The notes below the pieces were generated by a model, which was given only the letters and a program-made list of their open reading frames with translations, had not been told where the DNA came from and searched no databases. Positions 36,754 through 50,339 of a stretch of DNA of 64,000 nucleotides are shown one piece after another. The first letter of the stretch is position 1. Each line of letters opens with the position of its first letter. The DNA is from Phaseolus vulgaris (Eukaryota; Streptophyta; Magnoliopsida; Fabales; Fabaceae), in NCBI RefSeq assembly GCF_000499845.2, contig NC_023756.2:45210291-45274290 (forward strand), read 5' to 3'. The position numbers and the translations under genes were made by a program.

Positions 36754-39700
36754 AATATGAAATTAATGTACATGAGAAGATAAATTTGTTGGTATTCATA
36801 AATTTGTATATACCATGTTATTGATATATTGTTGGTGTAGACTGAAAATATCTGTATTATGATTATTATATAAATTTAATTTATGGTAGACAAAGATTAC
36901 ACAAGGCAGTGACAATAAAACTTAACAACACTAACAGTTTTCTTTGTGTAAGTATATAAAATTGTTTTGTTGGTGTATACATCAATGATGGATATTTATA
37001 GTATAATTATTGGGTTTGAAGAGTTGAAAAAGACAAATAAAAAGGACAAGGGAAAGAGAGAAAGAAAGAAAAGTGGTGGAATTCAATGACTAAGGTTAGT
37101 TAGATTATCCCAAAACAAATGTTCCAAAGCATGCGAGGTGTTGAACAGTGTGGTAATTAAGATTTGTGGTGGCCATGTGGTTTCCCATGAACTTGTCACC
37201 ATTCCTTTCATCTTCACCTTCTTGTGCATGCTTTGTTATTATGATAGGGTTAGAGAAAGAAAAGATGAGAGAAAGTTTGAGCATGGTTTGTCCATAATAG
37301 TGTCTTTAATTTGGTTATGATTGAACTTAGAAATAATAATGTTACTAAGTTGGTCATAATGGTGATTATTTGGTGTGTGGAAGTGGTTGGTTTGGGTGAA
37401 CAAGTTGATTAGTTGTCTCCCTCATGGATTAGACACTTGCTAGAATGTTTGGTGAATGATGAAGTTTCCAAGGAGATAAAGAGTGTGGTATTGGGTGAAC
37501 CTTTCAAAGACTCATCAATTTTTCCTTTTAGCTCTTTCAAAATTCCAATGGCCAGAATCCAAGAATGTGCCCTAATTATAGTAAGATCTTGTATTAGGGT
37601 TCTTGTCGTTGGTGCATGTTTTGGAACCCTAATTATCACGTAGATATGGGTGCCTTGTGCTTGCGTGACACCATGCCCTCACATCAATCCAGTTGGGGAA
37701 ACACCAAAACTAGATTTATATTAAATGTGGGTTTAAATTTAAAATATGTAGGTTTGATGGGAAAACTATTTTAAAATATTAATTTAACATTTTTTTTTGT
37801 TTTTGTATACAGGGTTGAGATAGTAAAGGTAATCGGTTGAATAATTAATTTCTCTTCTTTGATTGACTTTCATTTTTTCATTCTTTCGTTTCTAAGTTTC
37901 AAATTTCGACTCTTGGTTGGGAGTGTACTTATGAAAGGTAATTCAATGCTTAAGTAAGTGTTCGATATTTGATGTGTAATAACTGTTACAATAATTGGGT
38001 ACCTTTGTTTTCTCTAATGTGTTTATTTATACTATCGATGATTGTATTGAATATGTATAATCATAAAAATAGAAATAACTGATTTGTTGTATATTCTTTT
38101 TTACTTTAAGGTTTTTATCTTTAGTCGGTCACAGTCTTTGATACTGGGTGTTGTAGGTCGTTCGACCAGTACATTTTTAGTTTTTATATTTGTTAAAAAT
38201 GATGTTTTTTTGTTTATTTTTTTTTCTAAAAACACATTTGTATGAAAACAAACAGATTAAAAATGTAGTAGTTTTTAATATATATGGATTATAACCAATA
38301 TTTTGAATTATTTTAAAACTATTTTTTTGTCATTAAATTTTATTTATAAAAGTATATTATCAGAAAATCATTTAATAGCAACTAATTTTAAAGACACAAA
38401 AATAATTATTCACTATAGTGCCTAAGTTATATACTATTTTATATACTAAACTATTATTGGTATCTAAAGCTATTATTAATAAAATTTATAAAATAATTTC
38501 TAAATTGATATACAACATTAACTACCAAAGTTTTAACTACTAACTACTTTATATCCTAAACTACAAATATCATATGAATATGTTTGCCTTCATGACAATG
38601 ATTAGAAACAGTAAATTATTTTTAATCCAAAAATTTAGATTTGAAGATAACAAATATCTCCACCCACGATTTTTCTCTCACTTTTCTATATAATTTCTTC
38701 ACATTCACGCCCATATTTCATCCATACTCCTATCTTTTACCCAATACAATTTTTTCATTAGCAACATTGATACAAATTAAATTAATATTAAAATTAGATT
38801 TCATTAACGTCCACTAAATAAGTTTTAAAATAAAAACCTTGACACTAAATTGCTTTAATTAAAATTTTATTTTAAAAAATAATAATAAATTAATGTCAAT
38901 TTAGGTGATACTACTTTGAACCGATATTTTAAGAGTCAACTATAATGAATTAACATGCATGATTTTAGATTTCATTACATATACAATAAAAATCCGACAT
39001 TATTAATTAAGTAGTATAAATTTTTACTTGTTAGAATTAGTTTTTAACATAAACTCATTTTCTTGTTGTGAAATGAGTAATATATAGAAGTCCACCAAAT
39101 CCACATATCTTGAAATTTCTTAAACAACATCCATCTACATTTAAGTTTACTAATCCATCTTAAGGCGAATTCTAAATATACTTTTTTTTAGTTCTGACTA
39201 GTAACTAGAGAACCAGAAGCTTTTTGGAGAATTCTCATAAGAAAGTTGAAATAATATTGCTCTTTTCATGTGCCAAAAGTCACTTTGAATAATGTTTCCA
39301 CGCATATTGTGTAAAGCCAAACATCATGAACTTGCTCATAATTTATTTGAACATGGTATGATGCACACACATTCTCTACAACCTAGTGTATATGAATATC
39401 TTTATATTATATTCTCTTCAATAGTCATACAAAATTAAGTTATCATATAGTCTTTTTAGTCCATTTCAGGTTATAAAATTAATTTATACTATTTTAAATT
39501 ATTTTAAGTTGACCCGTATTAACACATTGTAAAATAGTTCAAAGATACATTATAAAAAATAAATATTCATTTCTCTTCATTACATATATATTTAAGGTTC
39601 TAGAATACTAGTAAGGCATGCAAATCTTGATGTATTTTAGGTTTTCTTTAGTATAGTTAGTGTTTTTGTTAGTATCATATACGATTCTACGATTCTGGTT

Positions 39701-42489
39701 ATAAGATGGTTATTGTGTAATCTTGTATAAGAGTTGAATCACTCCTAAAATATTTTTTTTTTAATTTTTTTTATTATTGATAAAAAAAATTAGTAAAACA
39801 TGAAAATATTGAGAAAACTCTATACAATTAGGTTGGTTTAAAAACAAATCAAACCTTATAAGTGTTTCATATTTAAGGGTCACCACATAAAAATAAAAAA
39901 ATTAATTATTTTGCTATTTATTTGCCTTTCCACCCCACCCCAATCCATTAAAGTAGAAAAAAAATTTACCTTCAACCCTAGCTGAAAAGAGCAAAAAAAT
40001 TATAAGTGATTTCTTTAAAAAAAATTTGAAAGACATTTATAAAAAGAAAAGAAAAAAAAATGTACAAGCTATTTAAGTTTAAGAAGCCACATTACACTAA
40101 CATTTTTGTGAATTTAGAAGCCCCAAGTTGAAAATTATGAGGCATGGGTTACATTTAAGAAAGATGTGACATTTTGATGATAGTAGATGAAGAGTGTGTG
40201 TGAGTAGTTAATTTCTAGAAGCCATATTTACAAATTTTTTTTCACCTTCTTCACTTTATTCAAATTTTCATTTATTGAAAAATGTCTAAAAGTCCTTCTA
40301 CAAAACGTTCTATTTCAAAAGCCCTTTTGAAATAGTGGACCTTCTACACCCTCTTCTTCAAAAGCTACTTATTTTGGCCATTCCTTGAAAGAGACTTTTA
40401 AGCTTCTTCAAAGAATTAGTTAATGTAAGTTTTTCTTATGTTGTTATAGATTTTGGTAATCTTTGACTAGTCGAAAAATTAATAAGTTGACATAGAGGAA
40501 TGATATGATTAACTTTTTCAAACAATTCTTCTAAAATATTATTTTTAGATGATATGATTTGTTATTTTGATTTTATTCTTATTGTAATGTGATGTTTTGT
40601 TTAGGTAAATGAGTAATCTTCTTTCCTCGATATTTATATATTTGTATGTAAGTAAATGTACATATACTCATATTTTAAATGATGAGTGTGAGAAGATTGT
40701 TGTACCTTTTGAGTAGATGTACATTCCTCATCATTCTTTTAAAACTTTCAAATTGACATTATGTTATATTATCATTGTCTCTTGTTAAAGGCATAAAATT
40801 TTCTTTGTCATGGTAAATGCTCTATCTATCTCTTCACTCCTCAATAAATAGAATCTTTCTTCTCCATATAACTAGTAGAAACCATATGTCATTAGGACAA
40901 GTTTTACCAAAACTATATGATGAACTCAAAATATATTTACAAAAATTTAGCAAATAATTTGATTGTCACAAAAGTGTTGATCTTTTTCTTTAGATTGATA
41001 GGTGATTTTATAATTGTAAATACACTTTGATATTTAAATAAGTAATAGAGTGATAGAATTAGTATAAGGATCTAGAAAATAGTTTTAGAGTAAAGTGGTA
41101 TAACTAAAATGACACCAAAATATTTTATTATTAAAGTGAAAAATTTATATAAATAGAAAAATTAGTTAGTTAGATTTCATTTTAAAATAACCACTATATC
41201 TCTAGAAACAACTTTTTCTTTTCTCCTTTGCATTCTTTCTAGAGTTCTGAGTTCATCATTCATCAAACACATTTGAACACATGACTCTATGTTGCAAGTT
41301 AGGTCATCTTCGTGTCCTTAGTTGTTGGAGCTCTTTGGTGTGAAAGAGAACCTTATCAAGACAACTTAGTCATATGACATGTGCAGATCTCTAAATGCTA
41401 GGATCAATCAACGCATCCGAGGTATTGTCCGGAGGTTGATGTCCTTAGAAGGCGCCTCAATGAGTTGGAGGAGAAAGAAGTATATAAACTGTCATTGACA
41501 TTGACTCCTGAGCGGTGTGGGACTATGAGGTGCCGGAACAAGAATTAAAAATAAACGTTTGATTATTCAGTAGTAGTATGTTGAAATACAAAATTAATAA
41601 AAAAATTTAATTATTTTTTAATAGATCAATAATTTTTATAATAATGTTTAACAACCACAAAATCGTTAAAATCCACACAAACTTAGCCATGTAAAATATT
41701 GGTTTGATTTAGTTTAAATTTCTATTAAATAATTTGTTTTTATATTTAATTTAGATAACTATTTAATAAAAAACTAAACTAAACCAAACTAAGTGGTGTG
41801 AAACTTATACATTTGACTAAGTTAATAAGAATTACAAAATTTATAATACACATACTCTCTAGAGAGAGAAAAGAGAATGAAAAAAAAAAATAATATCAAT
41901 CACACCAAATATTATACAATTTAATATATTTTAATCGATTGTTTTTTCAAAACTAGCCTTATCATATTATATATAAAAAATTATATTAATTTGCAAATTA
42001 TTTAATACGTATTTCATTTACAGATCTTAAATTATTTTATGTATCTTTCAATTAAATTTGGCATAAATAATGACAATGAAATGAAATTATAATTTAATAA
42101 TTAAATAAGAAAAAATATTTTATAATAAAATTATTGATAATATATTATGTCAGTGTAATTTACATATATATATATATTAATTTGCAAGGAAAATAAGTTA
42201 GTCAAATAACATAGTGAAACTAATATTTAATCTTTTACTACAAGACGTGTCAATATTTAATGTTTATTATATTTCACATTACACTCCTTTCCGTCTTTCT
42301 TTTTTTCTTCTCATCTTCCTATTTATTTAGTCAAGCGTTACGGCGATTTCTTAGAATAAATAGTAAGTGATACAGAAAATTATAAAGAGTACTTTTTCAA
42401 AAGTCTAAAATAACAATGAGATGTTAGTAAATTTATATGTATTAAAAAATATAATCTTAATCTGTTAATAAGTTGGCTTTAAGTATAAT
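36754..42489. other. Gene-free region with one half MITE
   Basis: From 38354 to about 38575 the left half of the CACTA-type MITE family is visible (CAGAAAATCATTTAATAGCA, then TAACTACCAAAGTTTTAACT); the right half is absent. The stretch at 37090-37680 is less AT-rich than its surroundings and open for 60-76 codons on both strands, but no product is recognisable. A similar richer patch at 41210-41530 (GGTTGATGTCCTTAGAAGGC and nearby) may be retroelement debris. Confidence 0.4.
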
Positions 42490-42876
42490 CCATATAACAC
42501 AGACACGGATACTGATACCGTAAAGACACAGATACAGAAATATGTAAAAAAATTTAAAATGTAGAATGCAGGGATACGGGACACAAATTTATATATTATA
42601 TAAATTGACAATAAAAATTTATGTACACAAGTATGTTTCAGATTATTTTTTGGAGCAAAAAAATGTTTTTCATTACTGGTTCACAAGAATTTGTTTCTTA
42701 TTTTTATAATCATAATAACAATTTATACAATAAAGTTTGAATTTAATATATTTTTTAAAAAAAAATTGTATTAGAACTGTAAGAAATTTAACAAATATTT
42801 TTTGAATTGAACACTTCACGGATACGTGTACAAGTGTCGGATACGAGTATCGGACACCGACACGCCATTTAAGAGG
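42490..42876. repeat. GACACGGATAC-type dispersed repeat fragment
   Basis: ACACAGACACGGATACTGAT at about 42499 and ACGGATACGTGTACAAGTGT at about 42820 enclose AT-rich sequence. The right end continues with TCGGACACCGACACG. Such GACACG-rich ends are widespread in plant genomes, but I cannot assign the element to a class. It directly abuts the TRIM LTR at 42885. Confidence 0.4.
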
Positions 42877-42884
42877 AGTGTTCG

Positions 42885-42998
42885 AACTTATAAAGTCTAA
42901 CTCAACCTCGTAAAACTAACTTATAAGATGAGGTTTACACTCATTTATATACAATAAAATAAAATGTCTTTATCTCTAATTAACGTGAATCTCCAGCA
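42885..42998 (-). mobile_element. TRIM-type LTR remnant
   Basis: On the minus strand it reads TGCTGGAGATTCACGTTAAT, then TAGAGATAAAGACATTTT, TATATAAATGAGTGTAAACC, TCATCTTATAAGTTAG and GAGGTTGAGTTAGACTT. This order is the same as in the LTR inside the methyltransferase intron (18205-18301) and matches the legume TRIM LTRs I remember. No primer-binding site or second LTR is visible beside it, so it is a solo or partial LTR. Confidence 0.65.
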
Positions 42999-42999
42999 T

Positions 43000-44820
43000 A
43001 ATCTTATAAAAATCACTCAAAATAAAATTTATACTCACAAATAATTATAATTTTGAAAGGCAGAGATGAAAAAAAAAATAAAAAGAAATTGAAATGTTTA
43101 ATGGAAAGTATAAATGGAAGAATGATGAGTTTAGAAGAAAGAAAGTTGTGTGGAGACATAAGAGGGAAGAGGGTAATGGTAACGCAAACGTGGAAATCCC
43201 ACAAACCATTGTTGATATAATGGCCGACCAAACAGAACTTAGTGGCAGACAAGACAATCACAACGTTAGCCATTTCTCTTTCACACACAATCAATAACAC
43301 TGTACCATCCACATCTTCTTTCTTTACCTTTCTCTTTGCATATATAAATACTCAAACATTCTTTTTAATATACTACTCAAATTTCATCTCATTTCTTGCT
43401 TTTCATGTGTCTCTGCATTTTTTGTTTTATAAAAAAAATATAAATAATTTTATGAGAATAAATGAAATTATTTTCATTTAATAAAAACAAAATTGTTTAA
43501 CTAAGAATGACAAAAAAAAAACAATTATGAAAAATTCTCCATTTATAAATCCAAAAATTTGTCAAAAAAGGTTGTTTAGTTTTAAATATAACCTGATTTT
43601 AATTTAGATTTAATTACAAAATTTATTACTCAACTATCAACTATCTTGGTTTTTAAATTGTCATCCATTTTTTTTTTTTACATATTTTGTTACTATACTT
43701 TTTATTTGTAAATTTGATCCATTGCATATTTAATTACATGCTAACACGGCATTTTTTTAAAATAAAATGAGATCGTTTTGTTATAACTTTTTCAGAATGA
43801 GGTTTTTAAAAAAATTATAACATGTAAGCATGACATTACATGTTTAATACGGACGAAAATGAGTTGAAAGATAAATTTTGTAAAATAATTATAATTGATA
43901 AAACTGTAACATTCTACTTACCTTATCAAACTACTATTCCATAAAATATATAAGTAAGGTTTATATAATCATATTATTATATCATAAAATATTATTTTTT
44001 TATATAAATTTTTTTAAATATATACATCATCAAATAAAACATCAAAAAGATCTAAAAAGAAAATTCTATCATCTTTATTTTGAATTTAGATTACCTGCAA
44101 CACAATTGTCACAAATATTTAAAAAAACAATATTAACAAGAAAGTAGGATAAGTGATTCTTAATTTTAGATTTGAATCATCCAATCATGAGTCATCAATT
44201 TTTCATTCATTCCAAATATATTAAGTACCTAAATGTTTATAAATATTTCATGTTTCCACGTCACTCATGTCAGAAATCCACTAACATAATTCCATATCAC
44301 TTACGTTAAAAATTCTTTGACATTCACACAGAGACACTTCACTCCACTTTTGGAAGACTCGTGCATTGATTTAAACTCGGAGATTTGCACATGTCATACT
44401 TCCCCACTGTGAATCCACACTACTATGCAAAAGAATATCAATATTAAATCACCTCATATGATATGGTTAACTCGAATGACTTGCCATACCAAATTATTTT
44501 TCAAACTATAGAAAAAGTCATATGAATCTCTTTCGACTCTCACAACCCGAATATCTTCCTCTATATGATTTCAATATATTGCAAAGTCATAACATCTCCT
44601 TTTAGACGAATCTCTAATCAAATCAATGCACATCCTAACCAATCTCAACACATTATTTCATTTCCTTAAAATATTATGTGTCGATCCCATTCCTCATTAT
44701 TCATATTTCATCTCATTCATCAACACCATTCAATCACACAAAAGTCTATACTTAGAAAATACCAACAATAATCACATCAAGATAACAAATATTGTTAAAA
44801 TAACTCAAGCCAATGAAGTT
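43000..44820. other. Gene-free DNA with a promoter-like patch
   Basis: Around 43160-43360 the composition becomes richer and a TATA-like GCATATATAAATACTC occurs at about 43337-43352 on the plus strand. No coding region or hairpin follows it in the next few hundred bases, so I do not call a gene. The open frames at 43013-43481 overlap one another on both strands and show no family motif. Confidence 0.35.
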
Positions 44821-44833
44821 GGGGCTTAAGCCC

Positions 44834-45170
44834 GGGAAAAATCCGCTTAGCGCATGAAAGTTGGCTTAGTGAATTTGCGATAAAGAACACCCAAAAATTG
44901 CAGTTCAAATCCGCTTAGCGAATGAAATTTTACTAAGAGGATTTGAGGCCAAGAGCACCCCAAAAATGCAGCTCACTTAGAATAGGGAAATTTTGTTGAG
45001 CATATTTGAGATCGAAATTTCCTCCATCTCTACATGTAAAATCCACTTTAAGCATAGGGGAAAAGCACTAAGCGGATTTGGGACTGAGAGCACCCCAAAC
45101 TCTGCATGTCCAAATCCGCTTAGCCCAAGAAAATTCTATTGAGGATATTTGAAACCGAGGATAGGTATTA
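44834..45170. repeat. Degenerate minisatellite with CCGCTTAGCG motif
   Basis: ATCCGCTTAGCG-type units recur at about 44841, 44909, 45041 and 45114, with AGAGCACCCCAAA spacers at 44952 and 45089. The period is about 66-73 bp, with roughly five units. Each unit also holds a diverged inverted version (CTAAGCGGATTTG), so single units could form a stem. The copies differ from one another by many bases. Confidence 0.75.
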
Positions 45171-45180
45171 AAACTCAATT

Positions 45181-48100
45181 TGTCAAGTAAAAACCAAGAT
45201 TAAACTCCATAATGCACACCACAATCAATTTAAATCATCAACCAGTTATCCCATTATTTAAAACTTCTAATTATTTTCATAAATTAACATCTATTTCAAT
45301 CAACAAATCACACCCTTCAATAAAAATTTGGAACTTGTGACCAAGTCACCTTCACATCGAGATCTTCTGATCTAAAGTTCTAAAGAAAGAGAATACTAGT
45401 TTCCCTTACCTAAAATTTCTTATCTCCAAACTAATCTTCTAAAATTTAAGTAAAAAATGTTATACAAAAACGTAAGGACCTGAAGGAGATTATCAAAACA
45501 TCACCAAATTTCAGTACAAGATTAATTAGGTTTAGAGAAACATTTTTCTCAACTAACCACACTCATATTAATGACAAAATCATAGTGCAAAAACAGATAA
45601 CAATGAATCTTCGAGTAAAAAAGAATTTGAAACTCGATAAAATATGATTGATCTTAGTTTATTAAAATTTAAATATATATCTTATGCCTTTAAGATTCTT
45701 TGTAATATTATTATAGTATTACATCAAATTTTAAAATACACGAACGTATTATTAATAATATCTTATTTTTATTTGTGTAATTTGGAAATTGTCCCCATTA
45801 ACTATAACTCATAAATCTATTTATCTTTTCTGATCTTACTTATGTATCCTTCTAACTATACTTCTATTTTGTGCTTTTTAGTTTTCAGAATATACCCTAG
45901 AGATTGGCACTCAAAGTTTATACCCTCAAGACCTTTTTTTTTGTTATACTTTTGCAACTTTATACTTTTATATATACGATTTTCCTTTTATTGATTCAAA
46001 CAAAAGTTCAGAAGAACTCATTAAATCTTGAACATGGATTCTCTATAATTGAAAAGCAAAAAAGAAAGAATAAGTGAGTATGTTGTACTTTCTGGAAAAA
46101 GTGAGTTAAATGTTCTCTTCTTCTTTTTCTCTAACCATCTCTTGCAATTTAAATCCAAACATTGAAAATCTTGTTCATCATGTTTGCATATGTATGTGTC
46201 TGGATGAATAGACCACCCTGAATGATGTTCGAATAATGTATTAGAGGCTACAAAATTTGTGCCCTTTTGAATACTTTTTATCTATAAAAATTCAACATGA
46301 ACCAGAAAGTTATTATAATAATTCATGCTCACTATTTAATCAATCGACTTTCACCTTGAAATATAAATCCTATACACAAATTTCATATTAGCATTTGGAA
46401 ATTGAATTTTTTTTTTTTTGTTATTCTTAACAAGAACTTAATTTTAATTTAAAATAAATTTTAATAATTAAACATCATAATGAAAATATTATAAACGAAC
46501 AAAGAGTGAGAAATTTCAACTTCTAAAGTTTTTAAAATCTCTAATATGATCCGTACCATTGAAGTATCTTCCTAAGAGTTTTCGTAATATCAATAAGGGG
46601 TTAGATTAGAGTGTAGAAATTATATTCATATGTACAAATTATATTTATAAGTAAGTATAAGATGTATTTTAATTAGAAAAAGATGGAAAAGGTATTAGTC
46701 TCTATCTCTGGACTATTGCTGATTCTGGTGTGCAGTCTTGGATCGATGTAGATAGTGTATATTTATCTTGGTTGATTTGAGATAATTAAGTGTAATAAAT
46801 ACTGTTTAATGTATACATTTATTTTGGTTGGTATACCTATTTATCGAAATATGATAGGTTTATGACACTGGATTGAGATTAAGGTAGATTTTCGAGTTAT
46901 TAGATTTTAGGTGAGTTTCTGTACCACGACTATGTTAGGTTAATTATTTTGTGTTAGGGCATACATGTCAGGACCATGTCCAAGGAATACTAAGTCAACA
47001 AGCTTAACTGAGACCCTCTCGAGATCCTACCGTGTACATAATTTTATTATTTTTTTCAAAATAGATTAAATTATATTGTGAGTTTTTGATTAAAATAATG
47101 AGGCATTAGAAAAAGCAAGAGTAATATATTATTTTTGAAGAAGTTATGGTTGTTAAACTATGTGATGCGACCAAGTGTAGTGCTTCAAAACAAAATGATA
47201 CCAATCTTATGATAACTAATAATTAAAAATATGTGGGGCATAGGAGCTTAATGACACTGATAATGACGTAATTAAAGTTGTTTGTAAGTGGGCATTGACA
47301 AAAACTTAAGCATTTTAACTTGTTCCTTAAAAGTGGTAGTAAGAGATTTGGATAAAAAGGAATAATTAATAAAATATAATTAATTAACCTAGCAAAATGT
47401 GAATCATATAAAAAAGAAAATTAGGTTAACACGCATGAGTTATTATTCCTCTTCTGCATGGGAATATCACTACCCTAAAACCTTTGTCGTTTTCTCATGC
47501 AGCCATTATATATATTAATCACAAAAATGGTAGTGAAAAAGAAAACTTATCTACCATTGTGGCTTTATCTACACATTTTCTTTAGTTTTTTTGTCGTTGT
47601 TAATGCGTATAATTAATCCCTTTAATTAATTTCCCAAGTTTTAAGGTTTTTCTAATTATTAGTTTTGGTACTTGTTGAGTAATGGAAACACAATTTATAA
47701 TTATTTATGGCACACAATTTTGAGTTTATAGCAATATTAAACAAAAATGTAGATGAAGGTGTTATCATTATGCTATATTTTTTTTTATGTAGCCCACAAT
47801 ATCTCTGTTTGAATGATCCCAAAATAATGAAAGTTTCAATAAACTATAGAGTTTAAAGCATTTGATTATGGGAACCAATAATTAGGAATACCCACTAATT
47901 AATATATCAGGTGGACCATTATTATATATATCATTCACTGCCAAAAAAGAAAAATTAATTGTGTGTATTTTTGTTTTTATTTTCATTTTATAATTGGATG
48001 AAAATGAGTAAGTGTAAGAAGTCAACCTCATACTATAAATGTTAAAAAATATAAGAAGTTTGAATAAAAGAAAAAATTACTCTTAAGAGAAATTTTAAGA

Positions 48101-48834
48101 AAATAATATGTGTGGTCCTCCACTGTAAGCAAACTTTTTTAACCAAAAAAACCCACTGTAAGAAAATAAAAAAATTAACTTTTAGTGGGTGAACAATTAT
48201 TTTCCTTTTAATATTTGTGTAACATTAAGTTACTTAAAACATATGATTTCATACTATTTCTTCAGTTATATATTTAATGAATGTTATTTATACTAAAAGC
48301 TTAATTTGTTTACCTCGCTCATTCCTATAAGATAGTCTCTCTTATATTAAAACATGGTTATAACATTATTATAAACACAAACAAAATTTAAGAGGGAGTT
48401 AGTTATTTAATTAAATATATTAAAAAAATATATTAATATATGATTAATTAAGCATTATGACTATCCATTTCATCAATAACATATTAACATACATAATTTG
48501 ATTGCTTCTCAAATATTAGTATGAAATTCAAATTCAAAAATTAACATATGTTATAATATTTGGTTTTCTAATAATCTATCTTGACATAGATTTTATCTCA
48601 CAATTTTTTATGATAAAATAATTTTTTACACCACCAATTGAGTGTTAAAAGTGAGTCAACCAATGTAAGTTGTTATTGAGTTAAAATGAGTTAACTCAAC
48701 ATTTATTTTTTATGATATTGTGTACCTTATGACCTACAACAAGTTTGAGTGGATTGACTCATTTAAATATATTTTGTTCTCTTAATTTGTTGTATTTAGT
48801 TCACGACAATCAAAGTAGATTGATTTGAATCACT
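45181..48834. other. Gene-free AT-rich DNA
   Basis: No gene, RNA or clear repeat is recognised. A slightly richer patch at 46680-47030 (GGACCATGTCCAAGGAATAC and nearby) could be eroded retroelement sequence, but no domain is readable. Confidence 0.4.
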
Positions 48835-49183
48835 TACTACAAAAAAAATAATGAGATAGAAATTAAATTTAGAGACAAAAAATAATTAGTTGTTATAGTG
48901 ACTAAATTATAGACTAGTTTAAAGATTAAAAAAAATTGGTTTCTAAATTAGTTTCTATTATCGTTAAATCGTTTCTAAATTGGTATATAATTAGCAACCA
49001 AGGTTTTTGCTATCAAATTTAGAATCTAAATAATTGGTAGTTAAAACTTTTTAATTTGTTAGATACCAATAATTTTTTAGAAACTAAAATAATTTAAATA
49101 TCAATAATTTTTTAGTCTATAAAATAGTTTCTAAAATGATTATTATTATTATTTTGATTGTAATTTGATGATTTTTTTTAGTG
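48835..49183. mobile_element. CACTA-type MITE (copy 5)
   Basis: The left end TACTACAAAAAAAATAATGA and the right end TGATGATTTTTTTTAGTG are altered versions of the family termini. The interior phrases TAGTTTCTATTATCGTTAAA and TTAGCAACCAAGG are intact. The three flanking bases differ on the two sides (ACT and ATA), so the target duplication is lost or the end is misplaced. Confidence 0.78.
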
Positions 49184-49707
49184 ATAATTTTTCTCTCCTA
49201 TAATACAAGTGTATAAAAACTATCAATTATTCAAATTATTTATAAATTGTTCTCTGATAAAGTGTAAAAACACAATGTTTGTTGATGGGTTTAGAGTTTA
49301 GATAATTTCTTTGAAATAATAATTGTAGATTCTATAAACCTAACAATGGAATCAAAATGTTGATTACATGTGCTTGTTATTTTCCATGTTGGCATAATAT
49401 TGTGTGACTATAAATACCCAAAATGCAGCAGACAGAGGTGTATCCATTAGAAGCCTCCATTGCTTAACTTTCCATCTAAAAATTGATTCTGGTTTTGATT
49501 TCTCAACCATTTTTACAAATTCATGGAAGGAATCATTAACAGTCTGCACTGCATGCTTTTACATGTCTCACTGCTCACAAAAGTGACTGCACCTTGGAGC
49601 CTATGTCAAGTTCAAGTCAACCCATGTGTCTTTTACTCATTTCACACTACACTTTTCACATTAATTCATTTCAATTTTTTTAAGAAATAAAAAATTAAAT
49701 AATGTTA

Positions 49708-49985
49708 TGTTTATTAGATTTTTTTTATCGACAATAAAAAAAAAAATGAAAACCACTTCAGAGGTGGTTCAACCCTTATACAAGAGCAAAACACCTTATC
49801 ATACTCCTACCACGAAACACCTACCTGATTATTTAAGGAACAACCAAACTATCCACAGGAAAATATTAAATTATCATCCTCATATAATTCACTGGATTCA
49901 AAACACAATTAGAGTACCCGAAGGAAGCACAACGAGACTTTGCGTAAATCCACAACTAAACCAAACCTTTTGTTTATTAGATTTT
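49708..49985 (-). mobile_element. 5'-truncated LINE fragment with 15-bp target-site duplication
   Basis: TGTTTATTAGATTTT stands at 49708-49722 and again at 49971-49985. The 248 bp between them end on the minus strand in TTATTGTCGATAAAA, directly abutting the duplication, which is the expected place for the 3' tail. The tail resembles the one in the methyltransferase intron (TTGCCGATAAAA). The body has no conserved domain, so only a 3' untranslated part was inserted. An open frame running across both boundaries is a chance product. Confidence 0.75.
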
Positions 49986-50190
49986 AAGTTCAGGTTTGTT
50001 CTCACATCCAATAAAAATATCAAGAAAACAAATATTGCTTTAATTTGTTTGGTTGGAAGTGATGTTTTATTCTTTTACATGAAATATTGCTAGTTTATTG
50101 ATATTGAATCTTTCCAATCCGAGAATCTGAGTGCCCAAGAATTTGGATTTGAGAATTTTTTATATTTAAGTTTTTTTTAAGTAAAAAAAT

Positions 50191-50330
50191 TCATATAATA
50201 CTAAAAAAATTATTAAATAAAAAATAATTAGTTAATATAAATTTCATATAATACTAAAAAAATTATTAAATAAAAAATAATTAGTCACTATATTAACTAA
50301 ATTAGATATTAGTGAATTACATCATTATTT
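50191..50330. repeat. Tandemly duplicated left end of a CACTA-type MITE
   Basis: TCATATAATACTAAAAAAAT, followed by TATTAAATAAAAAATAATTAGT, occurs at 50191 and again 53 bp later at 50244. Both copies are the left terminus of the MITE family. The second continues with CACTATATTAACTAAATTAG and then breaks off, so the rest of the element is missing. Confidence 0.7.
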
Positions 50331-50339
50331 TTTTAAGAA

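Noticed and set aside
37138..37643. Open frames of 60-76 codons on both strands in a less AT-rich patch, considered as a microRNA or peptide gene
   Set aside because: No known plant microRNA sequence and no stem-loop was found, and the frames overlap on opposite strands without motifs.
49707..50093. A 128-codon plus-strand frame
   Set aside because: It runs through both target duplications of the inserted LINE fragment and is antisense to it, so it cannot be an old gene.
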